Part shown: positions 32,614 through 40,713 of the stretch, in pieces
How positions within the stretch are numbered: position 1 is the stretch's first letter
How the letters are laid out: each line of letters opens with the position of its first letter
Source of the DNA: an uncultured Spartobacteria bacterium
Lineage (GTDB): Bacteria > Verrucomicrobiota > Verrucomicrobiia > Chthoniobacterales > Chthoniobacteraceae
DNA: 64,000 bases
Assembly (NCBI GenBank): GCA_903919125.1
Contig: CAIXGS010000077.1
Coordinates: 1 to 64,000, forward strand
Direction of reading: 5' to 3'
Program-made: the position numbers and the translations under genes
Notes under the pieces: model-generated
The model's database searches: none
What the model was told of the DNA's origin: nothing
Seen by the model: only the letters and a program-made list of their open reading frames with translations

Positions 32614-33654
32614 ATGCCCGCAGACCTTACCACGCCTCCGTTAACAGACCCACTCTCCGTTTACCGCTACCGCGATGGCTTGTATGCGGTGGACCTACTC
32701 ACGGCGGCGGTCGTGCATCTCGATTTTTTCACCTGGCTAGCGATTAACCCCAGCACCAAAGAACAAATCTGCGCCCACTATGGATTCGCTGAACGTCCTG
32801 TCGATGTGATGCTTACCCTCTTTGTGGCGAATTCGTTTTTGGAGAATGCCGAGGGCGTCTTCTCCCTCTCACCGAAGGGCAAAGAGCATCTCACCACTGG
32901 CTCGCCGTGGAATCTTGCGCCGTACTACGCCTCGCTAAAAAACCGGCCAGTGACGCATGATTTTCTCCAAGTCCTCAAGACCGACAAACCGGCGAACTGG
33001 GGCGGCGACAAAGCTGCGCTCGACTGGCACAAGGCGATGGAGACTGAAGAGTTCAGCCGCAGCTTCACGGCGGCAATGGACTGTCGCGGTCAGTATCTCG
33101 GGCAGGCGCTCGCCACGAAGCTGAATCTCTCTGGAAGAAAGCGTCTTCTGGATATCGGTGGTGGTAGCGGCATTTATGCATGTTCCCTCTGCGCGCACCA
33201 TCCGCACCTGAGCGCCACGGTCTTCGAACAGGCGCCGGTGGACGTTATCGCCCGTCGCTGCATTGCGGAACGCGGCTATAGCGACCGCGTGACAGTGGCG
33301 GTGGGCGATATGTTCAAAAGTGAATTGCCCCAGGATTGCGATGTGCATCTCTTTTCAAACGTCCTTCACGACTGGGGCTTTAACGAAGTAAGAGAGCTCC
33401 TGCGCATTTCACACCGTGCGCTTCCTGCTGGCGGAATGCTCATCATTCACGATGCCTTTATTAACGCAGACAAAACAGGCCCGCTACCCGTCGCTGAGTA
33501 CTCGACCCTGCTCATGCACTCCACACAGGGAAAATGCTACTCCGTGGGCGAATACGAAGAGCTGCTGCACGAGACCGGCTTCGAACCCGGTCAATTTGTA
33601 GAAGGCGCTGTAGATCGGGGCTTTATGACGGCGGCACGCAAGCCCGTGGGATAG
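32614..33654 (+). CDS. O-methyltransferase with winged-helix dimerisation domain
   Basis: A 346-residue protein of the plant-COMT-like or hydroxyneurosporene-type methyltransferase family. The N-terminal ~110 residues form the winged-helix dimerisation domain (TAAVVHLDFFTWLA through LSPKGKEHL). The SAM-binding motif LLDIGGGSGIYACSL lies near residue 175, and the catalytic-region motif NVLHDWGFNEV near 247. No biosynthetic partner genes flank it, so the acceptor is unknown. Confidence 0.85.
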   Translation: MPADLTTPPLTDPLSVYRYRDGLYAVDLLTAAVVHLDFFTWLAINPSTKEQICAHYGFAERPVDVMLTLFVANSFLENAEGVFSLSPKGKEHLTTGSPWNLAPYYASLKNRPVTHDFLQVLKTDKPANWGGDKAALDWHKAMETEEFSRSFTAAMDCRGQYLGQALATKLNLSGRKRLLDIGGGSGIYACSLCAHHPHLSATVFEQAPVDVIARRCIAERGYSDRVTVAVGDMFKSELPQDCDVHLFSNVLHDWGFNEVRELLRISHRALPAGGMLIIHDAFINADKTGPLPVAEYSTLLMHSTQGKCYSVGEYEELLHETGFEPGQFVEGAVDRGFMTAARKPVG

Positions 33655-33855
33655 GCTAAATGAATGATTGTGAAGAATTTTATCAGACTGATTTTGCATC
33701 CGTAAGAAACGAGCTGAAACCGCTTTTACTTGTCGAGAAATTGCGGGACTACCTCACGGAGAGATAAACAAAAGATCTCCAATCGTAAAATCAGTGACAA
33801 ACAAGTTGACTGAGTGCTTTCGGTTTACTTTGTTTTGTTTATAATCGATCGCACT

Positions 33856-34512
33856 ATGAGCTTTGTTGAAAACACTTCAGACGAGAACGTTAACAAATCG
33901 GAAGACGGTGAAAACGCTTTGCCCAAGGCTTCAATGGAGTTGCTTCAATCTATCGTCGAAGCGAATCAGTCGTACGTCTCTTCGTTTGGCGAAAAAGCGA
34001 AGCTCGTGGGAGCGCCTCGTCGCAAGGTGGCGATCCTCACCTGTATGGACGCGCGGATGGATCCCGCGAAGTTTCTCGGCTTGAGCGAGGGCGACGCCCA
34101 CGTCATCCGGAATGCGGGTGGCCGAGCCAGTGAGGACGTCATCCGTTCGCTGGTAGTTTCAGCCAAGCTCATGGGAACCACAGACTGGTTTGTGATTCAC
34201 CACACGAGCTGCGGGATGCAGTCGCATACGGACGAAGAAATTCGTCACATGCTAGGGCTCGACGACCACGCGGAGCATCATCACCACGACAAAAAATGGC
34301 GGCATGTGTGGAAGAGCGCTCGCACCCCTGCGCACATGGAATGGATGACATTCGGTGACCTTGCCCAGAGCGTCGTCGATGATGTCCAAAGAATTCGTGT
34401 TCACCCCCTGGTGCCATCTTCGGTCAGGGTCTACGGGTACATTTACCATATCCACCACGGCACCTTGGAATCCATAGCTGAAGCAAACAAGATTGGGGAA
34501 CCCACTGAGTAA
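33856..34512 (+). CDS. Beta-class carbonic anhydrase
   Basis: A 218-residue protein. The zinc ligands and catalytic dyad are visible: Cys63-x-Asp65-x-Arg67 in TCMDARMD, and His116-x-x-Cys119 in HHTSCGM. It interconverts CO2 and bicarbonate. The start at 33856 (MSFVENTSDE) is chosen over an upstream in-frame start that would add a hydrophobic, non-conserved stretch. A His-rich insertion (DDHAEHHHHDKKWRH, residues about 136-150) follows the second metal motif, where many relatives have a short loop. Confidence 0.9.
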   Translation: MSFVENTSDENVNKSEDGENALPKASMELLQSIVEANQSYVSSFGEKAKLVGAPRRKVAILTCMDARMDPAKFLGLSEGDAHVIRNAGGRASEDVIRSLVVSAKLMGTTDWFVIHHTSCGMQSHTDEEIRHMLGLDDHAEHHHHDKKWRHVWKSARTPAHMEWMTFGDLAQSVVDDVQRIRVHPLVPSSVRVYGYIYHIHHGTLESIAEANKIGEPTE

Positions 34513-34534
34513 TCCAGTCGAACTCACAGATGGG

Positions 34535-34560
34535 GGCGGAGAGCAGTCGCGCACTCCGCC
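34535..34560 (+). terminator. Possible terminator after the carbonic anhydrase gene
   Basis: GGCGGAG and CTCCGCC form a 7-bp stem around a 12-nt loop, 23 nt past the stop. It is followed by only a short T/C-rich stretch, so this is a weak call. Confidence 0.35.
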
Positions 34561-34668
34561 TCTTCAATCCGACCAGAACGCGATCGCGAGCCGATCAGAA
34601 ACACGTTTAGCTTTCGGGTTTAAGTTCTCTAAACCCTCCCTAAACTATAGCTCAAAGGCTCTCTCCAC

Positions 34669-36759
34669 TTATCGAAGAGATTGAGCAGCGCGGCGATAGT
34701 TGATGAAGATCCCCAAGTTTGTCAGCGCTGCTACGCCCAAGATCGGCAACGAAAAGAACAACGCTCCGACGGTACAGGTAAAGTTAAACACCAGCGAGGT
34801 GTTAATATTTGTCCTGTCATTTCCCATATTACGAGTGCCTGCGGTTTTAAGAAGGACCGCATTTTCTAAGTCGGGCTGCAACAGAATAACGTCCGCCTGT
34901 GGCAGGGCCGCTCCGTTGGACACGACTATCGAGACATCGGCCGCCTCAACAAGCGGTGCGCCACTCTCTGCGTCACCCATATAAACCACTCTGTTTCCGA
35001 ACAACTGACGCTGCCGAATCAACTCAATCTTGTCGCTAGTTGTCTGTCTACCAAAGTGGACATCCGCACCGATCTGTTTGGCAAGAGCGCTAATTTTCTC
35101 AGAAGGACGATGAGAAACGAGGACTATTTCTTTGACACCGAGCTTGCGCAACTGTTCTCCGATGGTTTGGGGAGTACTCGTGTTTGCCTGCCAATCCGCT
35201 GAGCTATCGTCGATGATGAAACAATCCGCGTAGCCAAGATTTGGCAGGATTGCGGGCGTTGAAATCATCGCGCCGACTCCAGCGCATTTCATCATGGTGC
35301 CTGCATTGGCCATTTCTGCAGCGATAACCGGCCCTGTGTGATAATCTGCATGAGCTGCCGCTTTCCCCATGTGTACGCCGCCACGGAAGATCCCAGCGAG
35401 AAGCACGATAAAATTAGGAAACGCGGTGCTTTCAGCAAACTCCTTAGCGGCAACACTCGGATCGCGCCGCTCAAATGCCTGTTTGTACCACTCGGCAAGC
35501 TGGGCTGCGACAGTATCCGGACCGATAGCGCGCAGCGTCATTTTCAGTTCCCCACGCACCACGATCGACGAGGCGAAAACAGCATCACCAGACGTCTTGG
35601 CAACCGCGTCTTTGTGCCCAGTAATCCAGCTTTCTTCTATAAAAGCTTCACCGGAATGAATCACACCGTCTCCCGGAATAATCTCGCCTTCACGAAGAAC
35701 AATCAGTTCTCCTGGTTGCACATCCACAAGACGAACTTCTTTTTGGCCACCCTTCACTCCAATCCACACGCTTCGGGGATAACGTCGAAAACGAGACAGG
35801 AATTCACGCTGCTTCTTTCGGAGAAGTCCGGTACTCAGCTTTGGCCAATGATGCGAACACCACCCCATCAACGCGTCGCCAAAGAAGTGGAGAGTTACAA
35901 GACCAAGCGACCCCATCACCGTATGCAATGCATTGAGGCTGAATACACCGCGTTTCAATTCGTGAAATGCCTTCTTCCCATGGTGAAAGTTTAAAAACGG
36001 GAGAAAAAGAGCATTGAGAAACCTCGCCGGAGGGAAGAGATAATCAGAGATCGGCGAGACTGCAAAATGAGCGTTCACCAATGCCTCGTGGGAATCCCGA
36101 TGGGCATTCTCCTCAGGCAGGGCATAAAGACCTTTGGCAATTGCCGTCTCCAAAGTTTCCAGCAAACAGAGGGAGGTGATTTTATAATGAAGATTTTTTG
36201 TAAGGACCATCCCTTGGCGATCCGTACGAGTGAGCTCCACACCTGCTAACGTAGTGATCTCATCTAATATCAGATCCCGAAAGTGGGGCTCCTTGATTAG
36301 AGGATGAAAGCAACGAAACTGATCCTCATTAATTTCATCTATACGCCAAAAGCTCAGGTGCGAACCGACTCGATAGATCTGCCAAGACTTATTACCAACG
36401 AGACCGAGGACTTCTTCGCCCTTCGATAGTGGTGCAACGGACGCACTCTGTCTCATTGCGGCTCCGAGGTCTCTCAGCGTCTCAGGCAGCTTTGTTTTTT
36501 CGAAAAAGTAGAGCGTTACTTTCCCATTTCGAGAGACTTCCAAAGACGACAAAGTCGGCAAACTAAAGCATCGATCAATAAATTCCCGACGGTGCGCCTC
36601 TCCTGTAAATCTCTGGAGATCTTTACCTTCTAGACGGAGTGTCGGAGTCTTCCTGTTTTTAGAGGGATGCAGAAAATCCTCATTCCAGCCTTGCAGTGGA
36701 TGAATCTTAATTGCGGAGCGGTTCACTGAGACAGGCGAAGAAGAGAGGAGAGCACTCAC
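34669..36759 (-). CDS. Catalytically degenerate P-type ATPase homologue (no N domain)
   Basis: About 696 residues from a GTG at 36759 (an in-frame TTG at 36795 would add 12). Numbering here is from the TTG. The framework matches the P-type ATPase encoded upstream: HMA-like N-terminal region, membrane segments, actuator domain and C-terminal membrane pair. The key motifs are changed. Actuator TGE is TGH (392-394). The phosphorylation site DKTGT is replaced by IIDDSSAD (527-534). GDGxND is MGDAESGA (606-613). The nucleotide-binding domain is essentially absent, since the P-domain segment KLGVKEIVLVSHRP (551-564) follows the degenerate site by under 20 residues. The long intact frame argues for a maintained pseudoenzyme rather than decay. 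It overlaps or abuts the CorA-like gene and is last in the cluster. Confidence 0.82.
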   Translation of the reverse strand: MSALLSSSPVSVNRSAIKIHPLQGWNEDFLHPSKNRKTPTLRLEGKDLQRFTGEAHRREFIDRCFSLPTLSSLEVSRNGKVTLYFFEKTKLPETLRDLGAAMRQSASVAPLSKGEEVLGLVGNKSWQIYRVGSHLSFWRIDEINEDQFRCFHPLIKEPHFRDLILDEITTLAGVELTRTDRQGMVLTKNLHYKITSLCLLETLETAIAKGLYALPEENAHRDSHEALVNAHFAVSPISDYLFPPARFLNALFLPFLNFHHGKKAFHELKRGVFSLNALHTVMGSLGLVTLHFFGDALMGWCSHHWPKLSTGLLRKKQREFLSRFRRYPRSVWIGVKGGQKEVRLVDVQPGELIVLREGEIIPGDGVIHSGEAFIEESWITGHKDAVAKTSGDAVFASSIVVRGELKMTLRAIGPDTVAAQLAEWYKQAFERRDPSVAAKEFAESTAFPNFIVLLAGIFRGGVHMGKAAAHADYHTGPVIAAEMANAGTMMKCAGVGAMISTPAILPNLGYADCFIIDDSSADWQANTSTPQTIGEQLRKLGVKEIVLVSHRPSEKISALAKQIGADVHFGRQTTSDKIELIRQRQLFGNRVVYMGDAESGAPLVEAADVSIVVSNGAALPQADVILLQPDLENAVLLKTAGTRNMGNDRTNINTSLVFNFTCTVGALFFSLPILGVAALTNLGIFINYRRAAQSLR

Positions 36760-36766
36760 TTTAAAT

Positions 36767-37624
36767 TTAGATAAATGCGAGCAGAAGTGCCGCAACGCTA
36801 AGAACTTTCATGCTTTGATTCTGCTGGATGCTGATTAGGCCAACGGTGGAATCCAGGAGAAAATTCATCTCGGCAGATAGTTGGGAATCGTACTCGCGAA
36901 GAGAATGGGTATCTCGATCCAGTGTATTAAGACGTTTAACGTCATCGGCTTCCAACCAATCTGTGGTATTCGCCAAGAAAAACGGGGTGATGTTTTGAAA
37001 GCTTACGGCGCTTTCCCGCAAATTATTCACCAGCGAATTGCATTTTCCCAATTCCTGAACGACGTCTTTTAGATCGTAACCTTCACCGCGTTTTTTCAGG
37101 GCCTTAACCGCTTTTTCATCCGCAAAGATTTTAAGGGAAAGCGTGTTCAGCTTTTGTTCGACGTGACGCAACGTGCTGGCAACTTGATTCAAAATCGTGT
37201 CCAAAACCTCCACGAAAGCGTGTGCTGCGTCATGAAAAGGTGGGGCTTTCACCCGTTTTGAAGCCGTACAAAATACGGTGAACGGATGATGCTCAGAATG
37301 GCGGATGCTCACGAAATGTTTCTTGGTCATCACGAATGCCACGGATTTATTCTCCGGAATTTCGTGATCGAAAGAGATCAACCAACACGACATGTAAATG
37401 GCACCTTTAGTCTCGAAAAGCCTGCTGGACTCTTCGATTTCATGCATCTCTTCCTTCGAAAGAACCTCCAGCCCCAGTTGGGTTTCCACAAAAAGTTCCT
37501 CTTCATCCGTGGGGTTAAGGAGGTCTACCCAGATGGCGTCTTCCAAAGTTTCAGGATGCTTTAGGAGGTCCTCAAACTCGATCGGAGTGAGCGTTGATTG
37601 GCCGGCATGAAGGAGACGGATCAT
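36767..37624 (-). CDS. CorA-like protein truncated before the GMN motif
   Basis: 285 residues from ATG 37624 (MIRLLHAGQS). The cytoplasmic CorA domain is complete (WVDLLNPTDEEE near the N-terminus, long helices, then LRE..SAEMNFLLDSTVGLISIQQNQSMKVLSV). It ends at MKVLSVAALLLAFI, inside what is normally the first pore helix. The GMN selectivity motif, second membrane helix and basic tail are missing, and the same frame after the stop gives no GMN. Ion transport by itself is therefore unlikely, so a sensor or scaffold role is my inference. It starts 13 nt after the intact ATPase gene and its end lies at the start of the degenerate ATPase gene. Confidence 0.82.
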   Translation of the reverse strand: MIRLLHAGQSTLTPIEFEDLLKHPETLEDAIWVDLLNPTDEEELFVETQLGLEVLSKEEMHEIEESSRLFETKGAIYMSCWLISFDHEIPENKSVAFVMTKKHFVSIRHSEHHPFTVFCTASKRVKAPPFHDAAHAFVEVLDTILNQVASTLRHVEQKLNTLSLKIFADEKAVKALKKRGEGYDLKDVVQELGKCNSLVNNLRESAVSFQNITPFFLANTTDWLEADDVKRLNTLDRDTHSLREYDSQLSAEMNFLLDSTVGLISIQQNQSMKVLSVAALLLAFI

Positions 37625-37637
37625 GGAGAGTAAGCAG

Positions 37638-40055
37638 TTAGAGTTTATTGGCGCGGCGCAGAGGGAGTACTCCGTTTGCCAGAGCCATGAGAGCTGAAAT
37701 GTTGTTAAACGCGACGGAATGCCAAATATTAAATCCAAACAGGAAAACGCCCGCCACGCAGAATGCATTGGGACCGAGAATTAAGTTCCAACTACGCCGC
37801 ACATTCTGGTGAAGCATTCGAGAGTGATCCACGAGTGCCAACATTTTCGCGATGTTGCCTTCCATAAAAATCACTTGCGCCGTGTCTGTGGCAACACTGG
37901 AAGCCCCTCGCAATGAGATGGAAACATCCGCCTGTTTAAGCGCTATGGAGTCATTAATTCCATCCCCGACGAAACACACGGTACGCCCTTCTTTCTGCAA
38001 CATTTCCACGTACTTCGCCTTTTCCTGAGGAAGAACCTCCGCAAAATGGCGGTCTACTCCAAGTTGCTCCGCTAAGGCTCTCGTGGGGCGGTCATGATCG
38101 CCAGAAATGATCGCAATCTGTTTGATACCTCGGGCACGCAAACCCGTGATGATTTCCTGAGCCTCGGGCCTGTTAGAAGAGCGCAACTCAAGGATGCCTG
38201 AAAGTTTGTCGCCAATCGCAATACTAACAAAGGAATGGCCGTCATCGTGGATACGAGCGAGGTCTTTCTGGAGACTTGTAGGAAACGGAATGTTTTCCAT
38301 TTCCATAAAGCGACGACTTCCCACACGAACCAACTCCCCCTCAATCTCAACAGTGATGCCAAAGCCTACCGAATAACGAGACGCATCGATTTGAGGCATC
38401 GGGCGTTGCAGCTTTTCGAAGCGTTCTTGAATCGCTTTGGCAATCGGGTGGGTAAACTTCTGCTCCGCTGCCGCTGCATACGAGATTAGAAGTGACTCAT
38501 CGTAGGAGCCGCAGCACAAGATTTTCCCTACCTCGGGTTTTTCGCGCGTGAGAGTGCCAGTTTTATCAAACAGCACGGTATCAACTTCGCGCATCCGTTC
38601 CAGCGCCTGTCCATCTTTGATCAGAATAGCATCCTTAGCGCACAAAGTAAGCGCGCTTAAAAGACCTAAGGGAGCCGCCATGCGAATGCCGGTTCCGAGT
38701 TCCGAATTAACGACCGCAAGGCCTGCACTTGGACCTACGGTTAGGCCCGCGATTCCAGCGATCCCGAGGGCTGGAAGGACGGCTTTGTCAGCGAGATTTT
38801 CGCCTATCGATTGAGACTTGGGTTTGTAGGTAACCGTCTGGTTTAAAATACGAGTGATCTTGCTGGAGGTCGTTTCCTCCCCGGCTTTTTCAACCGCTAC
38901 AACGATCTTGCCAGCCAGCATGACCGTTGAGGCAAAAACGTCATCGCCCACAGCCTTTTCGGAAGGGGCGGATTCCCCTGTAAGCATGTGCTGATCGATA
39001 ATTGCGTTGCCGTCGTGGACCTTTCCGTCAACTGGCACGGCCTCCCCAGTATGCACGACAATCAGGTCGCCTACACGAATCTTCTCGAGGCTAGTTTCTA
39101 TCTCCTCGCCGTCTTTATACAGCCAGACCAAGCTAGGTTGCTTCCCAAATACATTGCGCAAGACTTTCGCAGAATCGTCTTCCGTTTTCTTCAATAGCTT
39201 TCTGCCAAAGGTCAAAAACCAAGCAGTCGTCGCTCCCGCGAAAAGCTGTCCTGTAAATAAACAGGCGGAGAAAATAATGCTGTCGAGCACATCCACACCG
39301 AGCCTTCGCTCACGCGTCACGACCTGATATCCGCGGCGGTAACTCGGAATTGCAGTGTAGAGCATCAGCACCGCACTCGCGGGCAACATTGCAGGCACAA
39401 AAAATGTGGAGGCCGCTGCCGTCACCAAAGAGAGGGTGGCAACAGGCAAACTGGCACCTTCAGATTTAACCTTCGGAGGGCGTGTAGGTGCCTCTGAAAT
39501 TGCTCGATCCAGATGCTGTACGATTTGCTCTAAATGAATCAGCGTTGAGTCGTATTCAATCGAAACACTACCCGCACTGGCATGAAATTCGTAGCGCGCG
39601 ACCCCTATGAGATTCATCAGTTCGCGCTCCACGAACTGTGCGTAATGACGTTTGTTGAGAATCAGAGGATTGCGAAGACGCGCCTGATCTTTTGTCTGCA
39701 AACGAGGCTCCCAAGTAGAGAGCGTCGAACCGTAGCGATAGATTCTTAAGGAAGGCTGGGACTTGGGAAAAAGCTTGAGTGTCGTCTTCTCCAAAACGGG
39801 ATGCCTTTTTGTCCCATTATCTTGACGATAAACACTTGCGAGCTTTCGTATTACTGCGGCTTCCCCGCCAGAACCTTCCTCCGAAACGTAGGAAATAGAA
39901 GCTTGGCCATCGATCGTGCTGATCTCAACTTGGCGGACCTCATCGATAGCAAATGTTTTCTCAATGAAGTTTTTGCAGGCTGGACTCCGCCAAGAAGAGA
40001 AGATTTTCGAATCTTCAAAAACAATACGTCCCGCCGAAGGAAACGAAAGTATCAT
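37638..40055 (-). CDS. P1B-like P-type ATPase with intact catalytic motifs but no CPC motif
   Basis: An 805-residue transporter. Catalytic motifs are complete: TGES (359-362), DKTGT (497-501), the HP locus FTHP (533-537) and GDGIND (697-702). The N-terminal ~190 residues form two HMA-like regions without CxxC metal-binding cysteines. The membrane motif that is CPC in copper and zinc pumps reads MAAPLG (459-464). The substrate cannot be assigned, and a soft-metal cargo is doubtful. It is probably co-transcribed with the CorA-like gene (13-nt gap) and the degenerate paralogue. Confidence 0.88.
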   Translation of the reverse strand: MILSFPSAGRIVFEDSKIFSSWRSPACKNFIEKTFAIDEVRQVEISTIDGQASISYVSEEGSGGEAAVIRKLASVYRQDNGTKRHPVLEKTTLKLFPKSQPSLRIYRYGSTLSTWEPRLQTKDQARLRNPLILNKRHYAQFVERELMNLIGVARYEFHASAGSVSIEYDSTLIHLEQIVQHLDRAISEAPTRPPKVKSEGASLPVATLSLVTAAASTFFVPAMLPASAVLMLYTAIPSYRRGYQVVTRERRLGVDVLDSIIFSACLFTGQLFAGATTAWFLTFGRKLLKKTEDDSAKVLRNVFGKQPSLVWLYKDGEEIETSLEKIRVGDLIVVHTGEAVPVDGKVHDGNAIIDQHMLTGESAPSEKAVGDDVFASTVMLAGKIVVAVEKAGEETTSSKITRILNQTVTYKPKSQSIGENLADKAVLPALGIAGIAGLTVGPSAGLAVVNSELGTGIRMAAPLGLLSALTLCAKDAILIKDGQALERMREVDTVLFDKTGTLTREKPEVGKILCCGSYDESLLISYAAAAEQKFTHPIAKAIQERFEKLQRPMPQIDASRYSVGFGITVEIEGELVRVGSRRFMEMENIPFPTSLQKDLARIHDDGHSFVSIAIGDKLSGILELRSSNRPEAQEIITGLRARGIKQIAIISGDHDRPTRALAEQLGVDRHFAEVLPQEKAKYVEMLQKEGRTVCFVGDGINDSIALKQADVSISLRGASSVATDTAQVIFMEGNIAKMLALVDHSRMLHQNVRRSWNLILGPNAFCVAGVFLFGFNIWHSVAFNNISALMALANGVLPLRRANKL

Positions 40056-40190
40056 ACGTCGGGACTGTTACGTGTTTTGCTTGCTTCGCTTCGATGGGGT
40101 CGACTTCGATTGACTTGAGTCGGCTTTTGTACCGCCAAAAGAGCTAAGTCTCTTAGCGGTCTGCAGCTCGGATCAGCCCCTCGAAATCAG

Positions 40191-40658
40191 CTAGGCTGAC
40201 TTCTTGGATTTTGCCCCTTTAACGGCGGCATCAAATTTGTCAGCGCGTTTTTTTGCCACCTTGCGTGCGGTGCGCGCAGGGGTTTGGGCCGTAACTTCGG
40301 CGGGCTCATCGTGCGCATCGTGTTCATGGCCCGCGTCGAAAGAAAGCTTGGGCTTGCTCTTGTTGTTGGCCTTGTGGCGAGCATCAATCGCTGCTTCAGC
40401 GCCTTCCGTCAACGCGCGGCGGACTGTGCTCTGCTCCGGGAACAGTTCCGTGATAAATACGCCGCTGTAAACGAGCCCATAAGAGATCCCGTAGAAAGCT
40501 TTGAAAACTCCCATTCCAAGAGCCCGCTTTGTCACTCGGGCAGCTCTACGAGCGGATTCTGGTGCATTGGCTGCAGCCTGTTCGAAGGTGTCCGCAGCAG
40601 ATTCTAGAGCGTCTGCCATCATGGAGAAAGGTTTAGGAGTGTGGGACGAGGTGGTCAT
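40191..40658 (-). CDS. Small Lys/Ala-rich protein with one hydrophobic segment
   Basis: 155 residues. An Ala-rich amphipathic N-terminus (ADALESAADTFEQAAANAPESA) precedes a hydrophobic stretch (GVFKAFYGISYGLVYSGVFITEL, about residues 50-72). Then come a His/Asp-rich patch (AGHEHDAHDE) and a Lys/Ala-rich tail (KKRADKFDAAVKGAKSKKSA). No known family is recognised. It lies between the ExoD-like gene (55-nt gap) and the intact ATPase gene (135-nt gap) on the same strand, suggesting a role with those membrane proteins. Confidence 0.7.
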   Translation of the reverse strand: MTTSSHTPKPFSMMADALESAADTFEQAAANAPESARRAARVTKRALGMGVFKAFYGISYGLVYSGVFITELFPEQSTVRRALTEGAEAAIDARHKANNKSKPKLSFDAGHEHDAHDEPAEVTAQTPARTARKVAKKRADKFDAAVKGAKSKKSA

Positions 40659-40713
40659 GGATTCTATAAAATACTAAAGATGAAAATGATACCAAATGTT
40701 AGTGTTGAGTTAA

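Noticed and set aside
34669-36795. Reading the degenerate P-type ATPase as a simple pseudogene
   Set aside because: The frame is intact over about 700 codons, with coherent membrane and actuator segments. The losses are confined to catalytic parts, which fits a maintained pseudoenzyme better, although decay cannot be excluded.
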